Shown here: positions 9,876 to 18,111 of the stretch, piece by piece
How positions within the stretch are numbered: the first letter of the stretch is position 1
Layout of the letters: the number at the start of each line of letters is the position of its first letter
Assembly (NCBI RefSeq): GCF_000429025.1
Contig: NZ_AUBB01000017.1
Span: forward strand, 205,147 to 269,146
Origin: Actinospineispora spinosispora DSM 44797
GTDB taxonomy: Bacteria > Actinomycetota > Actinomycetes > Mycobacteriales > Pseudonocardiaceae
DNA: 64,000 nt
Direction: 5' to 3'
The notes under the pieces: generated by a model
Databases searched by the model: none
What the model was told of the DNA's origin: nothing
What the model saw: the letters and a program-made list of their open reading frames with translations, nothing else
Made by a program: the position numbers and the translations under genes

Positions 9876-10097
9876 CTAGTGTCCCGCCGGCCCGCCTTCT
9901 GGCGCGGCGGCGGCTCGCGGTGCTCCCGCCGTCGACGCACGCTCGTCACCGTCGGCGGTGAGCTCGCGCATCTCGCCGCGCAGGATCCGGGTCGACTGGC
10001 CGACCGATCGGGCGAGGTCGGGGAGCTTCCTCGCGCCGAACAGCACGAGGAAGACACCCACCACGATCAGCCAGTGGGTGGGGCTCATCGCGCCCAT
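9876..10097 (-). CDS. tatA: Sec-independent protein translocase TatA
   Basis: 73 residues starting MGAMSPTHWLIVVGVFLVLF, one short N-terminal membrane helix, the FGARKLPDLA hinge and amphipathic helix, then a charged tail rich in Ala, Gly and Pro. This is the complete TatA/E pattern, the pore-forming part of the twin-arginine pathway. It is the last gene of an operon whose first gene encodes a protein with a twin-arginine leader, which suggests a TatA copy serving that enzyme. TatB and TatC are not in the window. An internal Met three residues in is an alternative start, but MG before the helix is normal for the family. Confidence 0.85.
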   Translation of the reverse strand: MGAMSPTHWLIVVGVFLVLFGARKLPDLARSVGQSTRILRGEMRELTADGDERASTAGAPRAAAAPEGGPAGH

Positions 10098-10131
10098 CGC
10101 ACGCTCCCGTCACGCACCGGGCCGGTGCAGG

Positions 10132-10440
10132 TCACTGCAGCGGGCCGTTCTTCGCCAGCCCGCCGAGCGGACCCTCGACGAAACGTGAGTCGGGATCCAC
10201 GAACTCGGTCTCGGTGCCGTTGGCCCCGTTCGGGCGGTTGTCCCCGTTGGCGGCGTCGCCGAACGAGTCGGCCGAGCTACCCAGGGTCGAGGTGCCGGCG
10301 TCGGCACCCTGCGTGGGGCTCTGGGTGCTGGGGTAGCCCTCGGTCGGGTCGTCCTTGTCGTCGGCCTGGGCGATACCGGCCCCGACGAGCAACAACGCCG
10401 CGCCGACCAGGGCGATCGTGGCGATCCTGCGCATGTTCAT
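10132..10440 (-). CDS. Small secreted protein of the hydroxylase operon
   Basis: 102 residues from the ATG at 10440, with AAGGACC about 8 bases before it. A classical signal peptide (MNMRRIATIALVGAALL, likely cleavage near AQA-DD) is followed by a low-complexity polar segment rich in Asp, Gly, Ser, Thr, Pro and Asn. I recognise no domain, no cysteine and no heme motif. It lies 49 bp after the iron-sulfur subunit gene and 34 bp before tatA on the same strand, so it is probably part of the same transcript. It may be an exported accessory factor for the hydroxylase; function unknown. Confidence 0.65.
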   Translation of the reverse strand: MNMRRIATIALVGAALLLVGAGIAQADDKDDPTEGYPSTQSPTQGADAGTSTLGSSADSFGDAANGDNRPNGANGTETEFVDPDSRFVEGPLGGLAKNGPLQ

Positions 10441-10489
10441 GGTGAGGTCCTTCTCGGTGGTGGGATGGGTCTGTTCGGGTACGGCCAGG

Positions 10490-10966
10490 TCACATGTGCT
10501 CGGCGCCGGCCTTGATCGCCTCGCGGATGCGGTTGTAGGTGCCGCAGCGGCAGATGTTGCGGATCTCCTCGAATGCCGAGTCGTCGACGTCCCGGCCCTC
10601 GTCACGACACTGCTTGACCTTCGCCACGGCGGCCATGATCTGGCCCGGCTGGCAGTAGCCACACTGTGCGACGTCGTGGTCGATCCAGGCCTGCTGCATC
10701 GGGTGCAGATCACCCTCGGCGGTGTCGGCGAGGCCCTCGATCGTGGTGACCTCGTCGTTGTCCTCGATGTCCGCGACACGAACCGAGCACGGGTTGAACG
10801 CCTTGCCGTTGATGTGGCTGGTACAGGCTTTGCACACGTTGATGCCGCAGCCGTACTTCGGCCCGGTCACCCCGAGCAGGTCCCGGATCACCCAGAGCAG
10901 GCGCACGTCGTCGTCGGCATCGACGGTCACGGACTTACCGTTGAGTTTGAAGGTCTGCGTTGGCAT
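10490..10966 (-). CDS. 2Fe-2S subunit of a molybdenum hydroxylase (isoquinoline 1-oxidoreductase alpha type)
   Basis: 158 residues holding both [2Fe-2S] clusters of xanthine dehydrogenase-family small subunits. The plant-type cluster is C40, C45, C48, C60; the second is CGYCQPG (C102, C105) plus CRC (C138, C140). It passes electrons from the molybdenum subunit encoded immediately upstream (12 bp gap). It has no export signal of its own, so it would have to cross the membrane bound to the large subunit, as known for other Tat-exported members. AGAGGAGT precedes the ATG. The actual substrate may be an aldehyde or N-heterocycle. Confidence 0.85.
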   Translation of the reverse strand: MPTQTFKLNGKSVTVDADDDVRLLWVIRDLLGVTGPKYGCGINVCKACTSHINGKAFNPCSVRVADIEDNDEVTTIEGLADTAEGDLHPMQQAWIDHDVAQCGYCQPGQIMAAVAKVKQCRDEGRDVDDSAFEEIRNICRCGTYNRIREAIKAGAEHM

Positions 10967-10978
10967 GGGCTGACTCCT

Positions 10979-13357
10979 CTAGTACGTGGTGCTCAGACCG
11001 TTGGTCGGCGACGGCGGGATCGGCGGGACGGTCGGGTACGGGTCGAACGGCAGCGGGTCCTTGTGGTTGACCGGGAAGTACTCGGGCACCTTCCCGGTCG
11101 CTCTCGCGTAGGCGCAGGCGATCGCCCCGCACGTGGCGGCCACACCGAACTCCCCGACGCCGCCCGGCTCCGGGGACTCGGAGTCCTCGATGACGACGAT
11201 GTTCAGCTCGGGCGGGGTGTTCCACTGGCGGGTGTAGAAGTAGTTGTCCCAGCTCGCCTCGAGAAAGTGGCCGTCGTCGAGGTGCAGGCTCGAGGTCAGC
11301 GTCATGGCCAGCGCGTCGTTGATCCCGCCCATCATCTGCGCCTCGACACCGCGCGGGTTGATCACGAGCCCGATGTCGACCACGTAGGTCACCTTGGTGA
11401 CCCGCGCCCCGGTGCGGGCCTGCCGGATCTTGCGGTCCAGGGTCTCCGGCCGGCAGTCGATCTCGACCACGCATGCCGCGACACCCTTGTACTCGACGTG
11501 CATGGCGATGCCCTGCGCGGTGCCGTCCTCCATCGATCTGCCCCAGTCGGCCTCCTTGGCCGCCCGGTCCAGGACCTTGCGCCAGCGGTCCAGCTTGGTC
11601 GACTCGGCGCGGAACTTGTACGGATCCTTGCCCATCTTGGCGGCGATCTGGTCGACCATCAGCTCGCGCGCGGTGGCGACGTCCGGTGAGTAGATGTTGC
11701 GGGTCGCGGAGGTGTTGAACCGCATGTCGACCTCGTTGAGCAGCCGGGTCGAGTTGCCGAAGTTGTACGGCGTCACCTGGGTCAGCTCCCAGATGATCTC
11801 CGAGACCGACAGGTTCCCGCCGGGTGCCTTGTTGGCGGCCGCCGTGATCGGCTCGGACAGACCGGGGTTGACCTCGGTCGCCACGCTGGTGTGCCGCAGC
11901 TCGAAGCTCAGCACCGAGTCGCCCTCGACGACCGCACGCACCCGCGAGGTCGCCATCGGGTGGGTACGGCCCTGGCGCGCGTCGTCGGCCCTGGTCCACA
12001 TCAGCTTGACCGGCTTGCCGAACACCTTCGACACCTCCGCGGCCTCCAGCGCGGCGTCGAAGAACAGCTTGCGGCCGAACGACCCACCACCCTCGATGAC
12101 GTGGAACGTCACCGCGTTCTGCGGCAACCCGAGGATCTTGGCGATCTCGCCCTGCGCGGCGATCGGGCTCTTGCTCGCGCCCCAGATCTCCGCGCGGTCC
12201 TTGCGGACGTCGGCGATCGCACAGTTGGTCTCCAGCGGGCTTCCACTGCGGAAGTAGAAGGTGAACTCGCCTTCCACAGCGTCGCCGCCGACCTTCGGCG
12301 CGATCAGCGGGAGCTCCGCCTTGCGCAGCTTGCGCAGGACCGACTCGTCGTTCTCGCCCGCGACCGTGCCTCGGTTCCAGCGGACCTTGAGCGCATTGAC
12401 CGCATCGATGCACTGCCCGAAGGTCTCCGCCCGCACCGCGTATCCGGTGCCGACCTTCGCCACGTCGGTGACGCCCGGCATCGAACGCACCTCGTCGAGG
12501 TTGTCGGCGCTCTTCGGGAACCCGTTGAGGTCAGGCGCGCGGCAGATGACCGTGGGCAGCGCGTCCGGCACCTTCAGGTCGGTGGTGAACTTCTTCTTGC
12601 CGGTGACGATCGCGCGAGCATCGGTCTTGTTGTGCGGCTTGCCGATGATGGTGAACTTCTCGCGGTCCTTCAGCACCACCTCGGCGGCCTTGGTGACCGG
12701 GCTGGCGGCCTTCTCGGTCAGCTCACCGAACGGCAGCGACTTGCCGTTGTTGCCGATGATCAGCCCTTTTCGGCTGGTCAGTACGGCCTTCTCCTGACCG
12801 AGCTGAGCGGCGGCGGCGCTCAGCAGACGACCCTGCGCCAGCGCGGCGGCGACCCGGATCGGGGTGTAGGTGGTGAAGGTGGCGCTCGAACCGCCGGTCA
12901 GCTGGTTGAACACGAGCTCGGGCCGGGCGTCGGCGAGCGTGACGTGCACCTGGTCGACGTCGAGACCCATCTCCTCGGCGATGATCATCTGGGTCGAGGT
13001 GATGGTGCCCTGGCCGTTGTCCGACCTGGGCAGCGCGAAGGCCACCGTGCCGTCCCGCTTGACCTCGATCTTGATCAGGTTGGCGGTGGGCCGGGCACTG
13101 TCCCGCAGCGCGTCCAGGAGGTCGTAGAACTCCGGGGTCTGGGGTGGCGACGGAATCTTCGGCAGCAGCGACGTCGCATCGGCCCAGGCGGGAGCCGTGT
13201 TGAACAGCGTGCTGCGCCCCAGTTCCGCGGCGACCACGAGGGTGGGCGCCGCGACCAGGTAGCCGAGGAACCGCCTGCGGCCGACGCTGCGGGGTGCGCT
13301 GTCAGTGGTGGTGGTGCGGTCCGGGCGCGGACGAGTGGTCGCGCGATGAGAAGGCAT
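10979..13357 (-). CDS. Molybdopterin-binding subunit of a Tat-exported hydroxylase (isoquinoline 1-oxidoreductase beta type)
   Basis: 792 residues. The leader has a twin-arginine motif GRRRFLG (26-32) and then a hydrophobic stretch, so the enzyme is exported folded with its cofactor. The fused two-part molybdenum subunit shows LPRSDNGQGT, a cofactor-binding GGSSATF loop, GGGSFGRK, and near the C-terminus GGVGEFGVAATCG containing the catalytic glutamate of the family. AGGAGAGG precedes the ATG. This is the IorB/aldehyde oxidase group lacking an FAD subunit. Gram-negative relatives pass electrons to cytochrome c domains; none is encoded here, so the electron acceptor is open. It heads the operon to the 2Fe-2S subunit, the small secreted protein and TatA. 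Confidence 0.85.
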   Translation of the reverse strand: MPSHRATTRPRPDRTTTTDSAPRSVGRRRFLGYLVAAPTLVVAAELGRSTLFNTAPAWADATSLLPKIPSPPQTPEFYDLLDALRDSARPTANLIKIEVKRDGTVAFALPRSDNGQGTITSTQMIIAEEMGLDVDQVHVTLADARPELVFNQLTGGSSATFTTYTPIRVAAALAQGRLLSAAAAQLGQEKAVLTSRKGLIIGNNGKSLPFGELTEKAASPVTKAAEVVLKDREKFTIIGKPHNKTDARAIVTGKKKFTTDLKVPDALPTVICRAPDLNGFPKSADNLDEVRSMPGVTDVAKVGTGYAVRAETFGQCIDAVNALKVRWNRGTVAGENDESVLRKLRKAELPLIAPKVGGDAVEGEFTFYFRSGSPLETNCAIADVRKDRAEIWGASKSPIAAQGEIAKILGLPQNAVTFHVIEGGGSFGRKLFFDAALEAAEVSKVFGKPVKLMWTRADDARQGRTHPMATSRVRAVVEGDSVLSFELRHTSVATEVNPGLSEPITAAANKAPGGNLSVSEIIWELTQVTPYNFGNSTRLLNEVDMRFNTSATRNIYSPDVATARELMVDQIAAKMGKDPYKFRAESTKLDRWRKVLDRAAKEADWGRSMEDGTAQGIAMHVEYKGVAACVVEIDCRPETLDRKIRQARTGARVTKVTYVVDIGLVINPRGVEAQMMGGINDALAMTLTSSLHLDDGHFLEASWDNYFYTRQWNTPPELNIVVIEDSESPEPGGVGEFGVAATCGAIACAYARATGKVPEYFPVNHKDPLPFDPYPTVPPIPPSPTNGLSTTY

Positions 13358-13765
13358 CGTTGTCCTCTCCTGTGGAGACAGGATCCGATGCCGACCGACA
13401 ACCGCGGCGATTCACGCCGTGACCTCGTCGTTCGATGGACACCGGTGTCCCTTCGACGGCCGCGGCAAACGGGGGAGCATCCGCGGTCGATGTGAATGTC
13501 TCCTTAAACGACGTCGATCAGCAGAGGTTCTGTAGAAAGATGACCGCGTAAGAGTGAGACACCTCTCACGTTCGAGTGATTTGCGGCACAATCAGTAGTC
13601 ATTTCCGAACCTGAGGGGTTCATGAGTCCGAACAGCCGCGGACGCGGAAGTAGGCGCGAGCCTCGAACCACCCTTCCCGAGACCCGAAAGCACGCTCGGA
13701 CCTCCCGGACACCGGCTCAGCGGCGGTGCTGGACAGTACTGTCAAAGATGGAGCGGAGGTCCGGG
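13358..13765. other. 408-base divergent intergenic region
   Basis: Lies between the hydroxylase operon and a TetR gene. It holds GTGAGA-4 bases-TCTCAC at 13554-13569 and the 12-bp palindrome listed separately. A frame can be extended upstream of the TetR start to 13622, but its arginine-rich, non-family sequence and the good ribosome site at 13766 argue that this part is not translated. Confidence 0.5.
13732..13743. promoter_or_regulatory. GACA-N4-TGTC operator before the TetR gene
   Basis: Perfect 12-bp palindrome GACAGTACTGTC, 22 bp before the TetR start. On the reverse strand it reads TTTGACAGTACTGTCC, sharing the TTTGACA half and spacing with the larger palindrome at 14767-14790. Both are probably bound by the TetR protein encoded between them. 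Confidence 0.55.
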
Positions 13766-14350
13766 ATGGCGGGAGTACGTCAGTTCGATGAAGCGGCGGC
13801 GCTCGGTCGCGCACTAGAGGTGTTCACGAGCCGGGGGTTCCGCGCGACGTCCATGCTCGACCTGGCGGCGGGCACCGGCGTGCAGCGTGGCTCGCTCTAC
13901 CACGCCTACGGCGGCAAGGAGGAGATCTTCCTCCGGGTCTTCCGGGCCTACGCCCAGCGGTTCCTCGACGACGCCGCCGAGGCGCTCGCCCGCCCGGACA
14001 CGTCCTCGGCACTGCTGAGCTTCTTCGATTACTGCATCGGGGCCATCACGCGAGGGACGCCGAGCCACGGTTGCCTGTCGACCCGGACCGCGCTCGACGC
14101 GAGCCGGGACGCACCTCGCATCGACACCGCGGTGCGTGAGCTGCTCGACGGCCTTGAGACGGTCGTGCACGACGGACTCACCGCGATCAAGGACGGTCGA
14201 GGCCTGACCGTGGAGCCGCGAGCCGCCGCGCGTCTTGTCGTGACCACGACCCGAGGGCTCGCAGTGATGGAGCGCGCGGGATTCGATCCCGATCAGCTCC
14301 GGGACATCGCGGCCACCCAGGTCAGCTCGCTGGTCGCCCAGCCGCGGTGA
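13766..14350 (+). CDS. TetR family transcriptional regulator
   Basis: 194 residues from an ATG preceded by GGAGG with 6 bases spacing. N-terminal helix-turn-helix with the TSRGFRATSMLDLAAGTGVQ and LYHAYGGKEEIF segments characteristic of the family; the C-terminal half resembles AefR/YxaF-type ligand domains (FFDYCIGAITRGTPSHGCL). The gene ends inside the convergent SnoaL-like gene (29 bp overlap). Matching GACA-N4-TGTC palindromes stand before this gene and before the SnoaL-like gene, so it probably represses itself and its neighbour. Inducer unknown. Confidence 0.8.
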   Translation: MAGVRQFDEAAALGRALEVFTSRGFRATSMLDLAAGTGVQRGSLYHAYGGKEEIFLRVFRAYAQRFLDDAAEALARPDTSSALLSFFDYCIGAITRGTPSHGCLSTRTALDASRDAPRIDTAVRELLDGLETVVHDGLTAIKDGRGLTVEPRAAARLVVTTTRGLAVMERAGFDPDQLRDIAATQVSSLVAQPR

Positions 14351-14750
14351 GCCGGCCGTAAAGCTCCCAGGATGCCCGTTCGACCCAGTTGTGCAGGAGC
14401 TTGCCGTCCTCCCGCACTGCCCACACGGCGGTTCCGGTGAACGACAGCGGCTGACCGTCCGGCACGGTGCCCAGTATCCCGTTGTTCCTTCCGCGCACCC
14501 GCCAGCGGGATGCGACCCGGCTGCCGTCGTGGTTCTGGAAGGTCTCGACGACCTCGAGCTCGAGGTCGTCGATCGTGGCGAGGAACGCGGCGACCCAGGC
14601 CTTGAAGTTCTCCCTGCCCTCGACCCGCTCTCCCCCCGAGGTGATCACGAAATCGTCGACGACGAAGTCGTCCACCCGCTCGGGGTCACGCCCGTTCCAC
14701 ACCGCATCCCAGAACGCCTCCACGATCTCGACCGAGCTCGGACGCTCCAC
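14322..14750 (-). CDS. SnoaL-like (NTF2-fold) polyketide cyclase/isomerase family protein
   Basis: 142 residues if GTG at 14750 is used; GGAGG stands 5 bases before it, and the long palindrome at 14767-14790 then lies in the promoter and not in the reading frame. The sequence is a single NTF2-like cone: EIVEAFWDAVWNGRDPE, VDDFVITSGGERVEGRENF, then FTGTAVWAVREDGKLLHNWVERASWEL. SnoaL-type proteins act as cyclases, isomerases or small-molecule binders; the substrate is not predictable. Its 3' end overlaps the convergent TetR gene by 29 bp. Probable repression by that TetR protein. Confidence 0.75.
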   Translation of the reverse strand: MERPSSVEIVEAFWDAVWNGRDPERVDDFVVDDFVITSGGERVEGRENFKAWVAAFLATIDDLELEVVETFQNHDGSRVASRWRVRGRNNGILGTVPDGQPLSFTGTAVWAVREDGKLLHNWVERASWELYGRLTAAGRPAS

Positions 14751-14766
14751 CACGACCTCCACAGCT

Positions 14767-14790
14767 ATGTTTGACACTGGTGTCAAACAT
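14767..14790. promoter_or_regulatory. Perfect 24-bp palindromic operator
   Basis: ATGTTTGACAC, two bases TG, then the exact complement GTGTCAAACAT. It ends 16 bp upstream of the SnoaL-like gene start. The core GACA-N4-TGTC matches the palindrome before the TetR gene. Placement over the promoter suggests repression. Confidence 0.65.
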
Positions 14791-14891
14791 AAGTCGGCTG
14801 ACGTGCCTCGGCAACCGGGTGCGCTCAGGAGCACACTCCCCCGAGGCGAGTCCTCCGTGCGCTTCTCCTCGCGATGGGATAGTCCTGACCG

Positions 14892-15863
14892 GTGACAACC
14901 TCAGTGGTCGTGGCCGAGATGCTTCGCGGCGGCGTCGTGGAGAGCCGTCATCACGGCTCGGCGGTGGTGACCGCACCGGACGGCACCGTCGAATGGTCGA
15001 CCGGCCCCGTTGCGCGGCCGATGTTCCCCCGGTCGGCGAACAAGCCCATGCAGGCGCTCGGGATGCTCCGATCCGGCTTGCGCCTGGACGGCGAGCTACT
15101 GGCATTGGCCGCGGGCTCACATTCCGGGGAGTCCATCCACGTCGAAGGAGTCCGGCGCATCCTCGGCGACGCCGGTCTGGACGAGACCGCGCTGCGCAAC
15201 CCGCGTGCCTACCCGTTCGACCCACGCGCCCGCAAGGCGTGGATGCGCGCGGGCCTGCGGAAGAAGGCCGTGACGATGGGCTGCTCGGGGAAGCACGCGG
15301 CCATGCTCGCCACGTGCGTGACGAACGACTGGCCGATCCAGGGCTATCTCGCTCCGGACCACCCCCTCCAGCTGGCGATCCGCGCGGCCGTGCAGGACTT
15401 CGCTCACGAACAGGTCGCCGCGGTCACCGTGGACGGCTGCGGGGCCCCGCTGCTGGCGGTGAGCCTGACCGGGCTCGCGCGCGCGTTCGGCCGTTTCGCG
15501 TCGGCACCGCCCGGGACCGACGAAGGCCGGATCGCCAGGGCGTTCCGGGAGCATCCGCACTACGTGAGCGGTACCAGGCGGACCTCGGCGAAACTCATCC
15601 GGTCCACGCCCGGCCTGTTCTGCAAGACCGGCGCCGAGGGGGTCGTCGCCGCCGGCCTTCCGGACGGGCGGGGCATCGCGGTCAAGATCGACGACGGCAA
15701 CTCGCGGGCGCACCTGGTCGTCCTCGCCGCGGTGCTGCAACGCCTCGGCGTCGACAACGACGTCATCCGGGCGCGCAGCGAACGCCCCGTGTACGGCGGC
15801 CGCACCCTGGTCGGCGTCCTGCGTCCCGCCGCGGACCTCATCGACACCCTGCCCGTTCCATGA
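14892..15863 (+). CDS. Asparaginase (Rhizobium etli type II-like family)
   Basis: 323 residues from a GTG start. The protein matches the thermolabile asparaginase II family typified by R. etli AnsA, unrelated in fold to E. coli AnsB: an N-terminal HHGSAVVTAPDG segment, FPRSANKPMQAL with the SxxK pair, AAGSHSGESIHV, MGCSGKHAAML, VDGCGAPLLAVSL, and SAKLIRSTPGLFCKTGAEGV. These enzymes hydrolyse asparagine to aspartate and ammonia in the cytoplasm. It is divergent from the SnoaL-like gene, 142 bp apart. Its stop codon lies inside the first arm of a very long hairpin shared with the convergent gene. Confidence 0.85.
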   Translation: MTTSVVVAEMLRGGVVESRHHGSAVVTAPDGTVEWSTGPVARPMFPRSANKPMQALGMLRSGLRLDGELLALAAGSHSGESIHVEGVRRILGDAGLDETALRNPRAYPFDPRARKAWMRAGLRKKAVTMGCSGKHAAMLATCVTNDWPIQGYLAPDHPLQLAIRAAVQDFAHEQVAAVTVDGCGAPLLAVSLTGLARAFGRFASAPPGTDEGRIARAFREHPHYVSGTRRTSAKLIRSTPGLFCKTGAEGVVAAGLPDGRGIAVKIDDGNSRAHLVVLAAVLQRLGVDNDVIRARSERPVYGGRTLVGVLRPAADLIDTLPVP

Positions 15864-15925
15864 TCATCACCGCGTCAGGGCTGATTTCGCTCGGGAAATC
15901 AGCCCTGACGCGGTGATGATCATGG
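15858..15925. terminator. Very long perfect hairpin between convergent genes
   Basis: Arms of 31 bp (15858-15888 and 15895-15925) pair without mismatch around a 6-base loop GCTCGG. The left arm contains the stop codon of the asparaginase gene and the right arm that of the PhnM-like gene. It would act as a terminator in both directions. The arm (GATCATCACCGCGT, AGGGCTGATTTC) is related to the hairpin at 58736-58803. Confidence 0.8.
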
Positions 15926-17053
15926 CGGGGTCCGCCGGCCGGCGATCCAGGTCGCTGTCACGGCGGGGATCGGGCCGGGGGTGACCGCGATCAGGTCGGC
16001 GGGGCTGCCCGGCCGGAGGGTGCCGGCGTCGAGGGCGATCGCCGCGGCCGGTCCCTCCGACATGAGTCGCACGGCCTCGGACAGACCACACACCGACGTG
16101 GCCGCCAGTGTGAGTGCCGCTCGCACCATCGAGCCGCTGTGGTAGTCCGACGCCAGCGCGTCGACCAGACCGGCACGGACGGCGTCACCGGCGGACAGAC
16201 CTGCGAGGTGTGATCCGCCCCGCCAGGCGTTCGGTGCACCCATCACGACCGTCAGCCCGGAGCGGCGCGCGGCGCGGGCGGTGTCCAGGGTCAGGGGAAA
16301 CTCGCTGATGACCGCACCCTCCGCCGCCGCGCGCTCCGCCGAGGCGGGTGAGTCGTCGTCGTGCGAGGCGAAGGGACACCCGTACTCGTGAGCGAGCCGG
16401 GCGACCGCGCCGGCCCGTTCATCCGCGGAGCTCCGCTGCGCGGGCAGCCAGGACAGCCACTCGTCGAGCGCACGATCGTCGGCTCCGGTCCGGTCACGCA
16501 TCGCGTCCCGCCAGGTGTCGACGCGCGCGTACTGACGTCGGCCCGGTGTGTGGTCCATGGCGGAGACCAGGGCGATCCTCCGGCCGAAACGGTCGAGCAG
16601 CACACGGGCGTCGTCGAGACACCGGTCCGCGCCGACGTCGACCCGCAGGTGGACGGGCACCGTGAGCGGGAGGGCACCGTCGAGCTCTCGCAGGGTGCGC
16701 AAGACGTCCAGGGCCCGGCGCAGGCCGTTGGCGGGCTCGGGGCCCTCGCCGACCGCGACGCACAGGAACGGCCGGGTGATGCCGTGCCGGACGGCGTCGA
16801 GGGTGAAGTCGTACACCGCCACGTCGAGCGGGATCCGGGTCCCGGCCCTCGGGCTCTCGAAGCGGCCGAGGGAGTCGGCGTGCAGGTCCACCAGCCCCGG
16901 CCACAGCTGTGCCTCACCGAGGTCGATCCGCTCCGCGCCGGGCGGTGGTGTGTCCCCGACGGCGCTGACTCGATCTCCGTCGATCGTCACCCAGCCCCCG
17001 TCGGCATGGACGTCGGTACCGGTGACGACGGTCCGGGCCCGGATGCTGATCAC
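15920..17053 (-). CDS. PhnM-like amidohydrolase (phosphonate catabolism type)
   Basis: 377 residues with the PhnM signature set: WPGLVDLHADSL (metal ligands), AMDHTPGRRQY, FASHDDDS, EFPLTLDTA, MGAPNAWRGGSHLAGL and LASDYHSGSM. True PhnM removes diphosphate from alpha-D-ribose 1-methylphosphonate 5-triphosphate in the C-P lyase route. Here no phnGHIJKL genes are present, so either those lie elsewhere or this member has a different phosphonate-related substrate. The start ATGA overlaps the upstream dehydrogenase stop by 4 bp. It is the last of four coupled genes, and its stop lies in the bidirectional hairpin. Confidence 0.8.
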   Translation of the reverse strand: MISIRARTVVTGTDVHADGGWVTIDGDRVSAVGDTPPPGAERIDLGEAQLWPGLVDLHADSLGRFESPRAGTRIPLDVAVYDFTLDAVRHGITRPFLCVAVGEGPEPANGLRRALDVLRTLRELDGALPLTVPVHLRVDVGADRCLDDARVLLDRFGRRIALVSAMDHTPGRRQYARVDTWRDAMRDRTGADDRALDEWLSWLPAQRSSADERAGAVARLAHEYGCPFASHDDDSPASAERAAAEGAVISEFPLTLDTARAARRSGLTVVMGAPNAWRGGSHLAGLSAGDAVRAGLVDALASDYHSGSMVRAALTLAATSVCGLSEAVRLMSEGPAAAIALDAGTLRPGSPADLIAVTPGPIPAVTATWIAGRRTPP

Positions 17054-18111
17054 GGGGTGATCGCCTGCCGGAGTACCTCCGGTGAGGAGCGCGCCGCCGC
17101 GAGTGCGGCGTCGATCCGGTCGAGGCGGTGCCCGCGTCCGACCAGCTCGGCGAACGGGTACCGGCCGTGGTGCTCGGCCAGGAACCGGACGCCGGCAACG
17201 AGGTCCTGGGCCCGGTAGTTGTGCACCCCGGCGATCGTGAGCAGCCCGCGCACGATCCGCTCCGGATCCACGGCGACCGGCCGTCCGGCCGACACCGAAC
17301 CGGCGAGCACCGCGCGTCCACCCGTGCGCAGCGCGCGCACTGAGGTCTCGACGGCGTCCGGGCTACCGGACAGCTCCAGCGCCACGTCGAACGACTCGGT
17401 ACCGCCGATCGACCCGGCGACCTCCGCCGCGCCGAACCGACGCGCCAGCGACCGCCGCCGTGCGTCCGGATCGACCACGACCACCTCCGCGTCCGCTTCG
17501 GCCGCCATCGCCGTCGCGGTCACGCCGAGCATGCCGGCTCCGCTGACCAGCACGCGCCGCCCGGCCAGCGGTCCCGCTGCCGCGAGGGTGCAGGCGACGG
17601 TCGCGGTGGCGCACGACGCCGGGCCGGCCACCGCGTCCGGAACCTGGGCCGGCATGCGCACGATCGCGGTGCCCGGCAGCAGTTCACAGTGCGTGGCGAA
17701 CCCCCCGCTGAGCAACCATCCGTCGTCGATGCGCTCATGGCCGTACTTGCGCAGCCCCCGGCACTTCTGCCGGAGCCCCCGCTCGCACAGCGCGCAGCGG
17801 CCACACGACACGGTGACCGACCAGACGACCCGGTCACCGACCGCGAGCGGGGTCCCGTCGACCGCGAGCGAGGGCTCCTCGTCGCTGACCCCCACGACCG
17901 TCCCGACCTGCTCGTGGCCGAGCACACTGGGGCACGGTGAGACGCGATGCCCGAGCACCGTGTGCAGGTCGCTCCCGCAGACGGTGGCCAGGTCGACCGC
18001 CACCAGCACGTGCCCGGGACGCAGGGGCTCGGTCAGGGAGGTGCTGGCCACGCAGAACGGCCGCCCGACACCGTCCCAGCGCGCGTAGCGCGCGGTGATC
18101 GACCCGGTCAC
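17050..18111 (-). CDS. Zinc-dependent alcohol dehydrogenase, phosphonate-associated type
   Basis: 353 residues of the medium-chain dehydrogenase/reductase superfamily. Catalytic zinc ligands are seen in VCGSDLHTVLG and LGHEQVG; structural zinc cysteines in CGRCALCERGLRQKC; the nucleotide loop is SGAGMLG. It resembles the subgroup named putative phosphonate catabolism-associated alcohol dehydrogenase, and its neighbours here fit that name. It could oxidise a hydroxyphosphonate or an alcohol released from one. It overlaps both neighbours by 4 bp in a tight operon. No direct evidence of substrate. Confidence 0.8.
   Translation of the reverse strand: MTGSITARYARWDGVGRPFCVASTSLTEPLRPGHVLVAVDLATVCGSDLHTVLGHRVSPCPSVLGHEQVGTVVGVSDEEPSLAVDGTPLAVGDRVVWSVTVSCGRCALCERGLRQKCRGLRKYGHERIDDGWLLSGGFATHCELLPGTAIVRMPAQVPDAVAGPASCATATVACTLAAAGPLAGRRVLVSGAGMLGVTATAMAAEADAEVVVVDPDARRRSLARRFGAAEVAGSIGGTESFDVALELSGSPDAVETSVRALRTGGRAVLAGSVSAGRPVAVDPERIVRGLLTIAGVHNYRAQDLVAGVRFLAEHHGRYPFAELVGRGHRLDRIDAALAAARSSPEVLRQAITP

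Noticed and set aside
11891..13495. Forward-strand frame opposite the molybdenum hydroxylase gene
   Set aside because: Shadow of a clearly assigned gene; no recognisable domain.
13622..13765. N-terminal extension of the TetR protein
   Set aside because: The extension is Arg/Ser-rich, includes the operator, and a good GGAGG precedes the ATG at 13766 where family similarity begins.
14751..14834. N-terminal extension of the SnoaL-like protein
   Set aside because: It would be encoded by the 24-bp palindromic operator; the GTG at 14750 with GGAGG is a better start.
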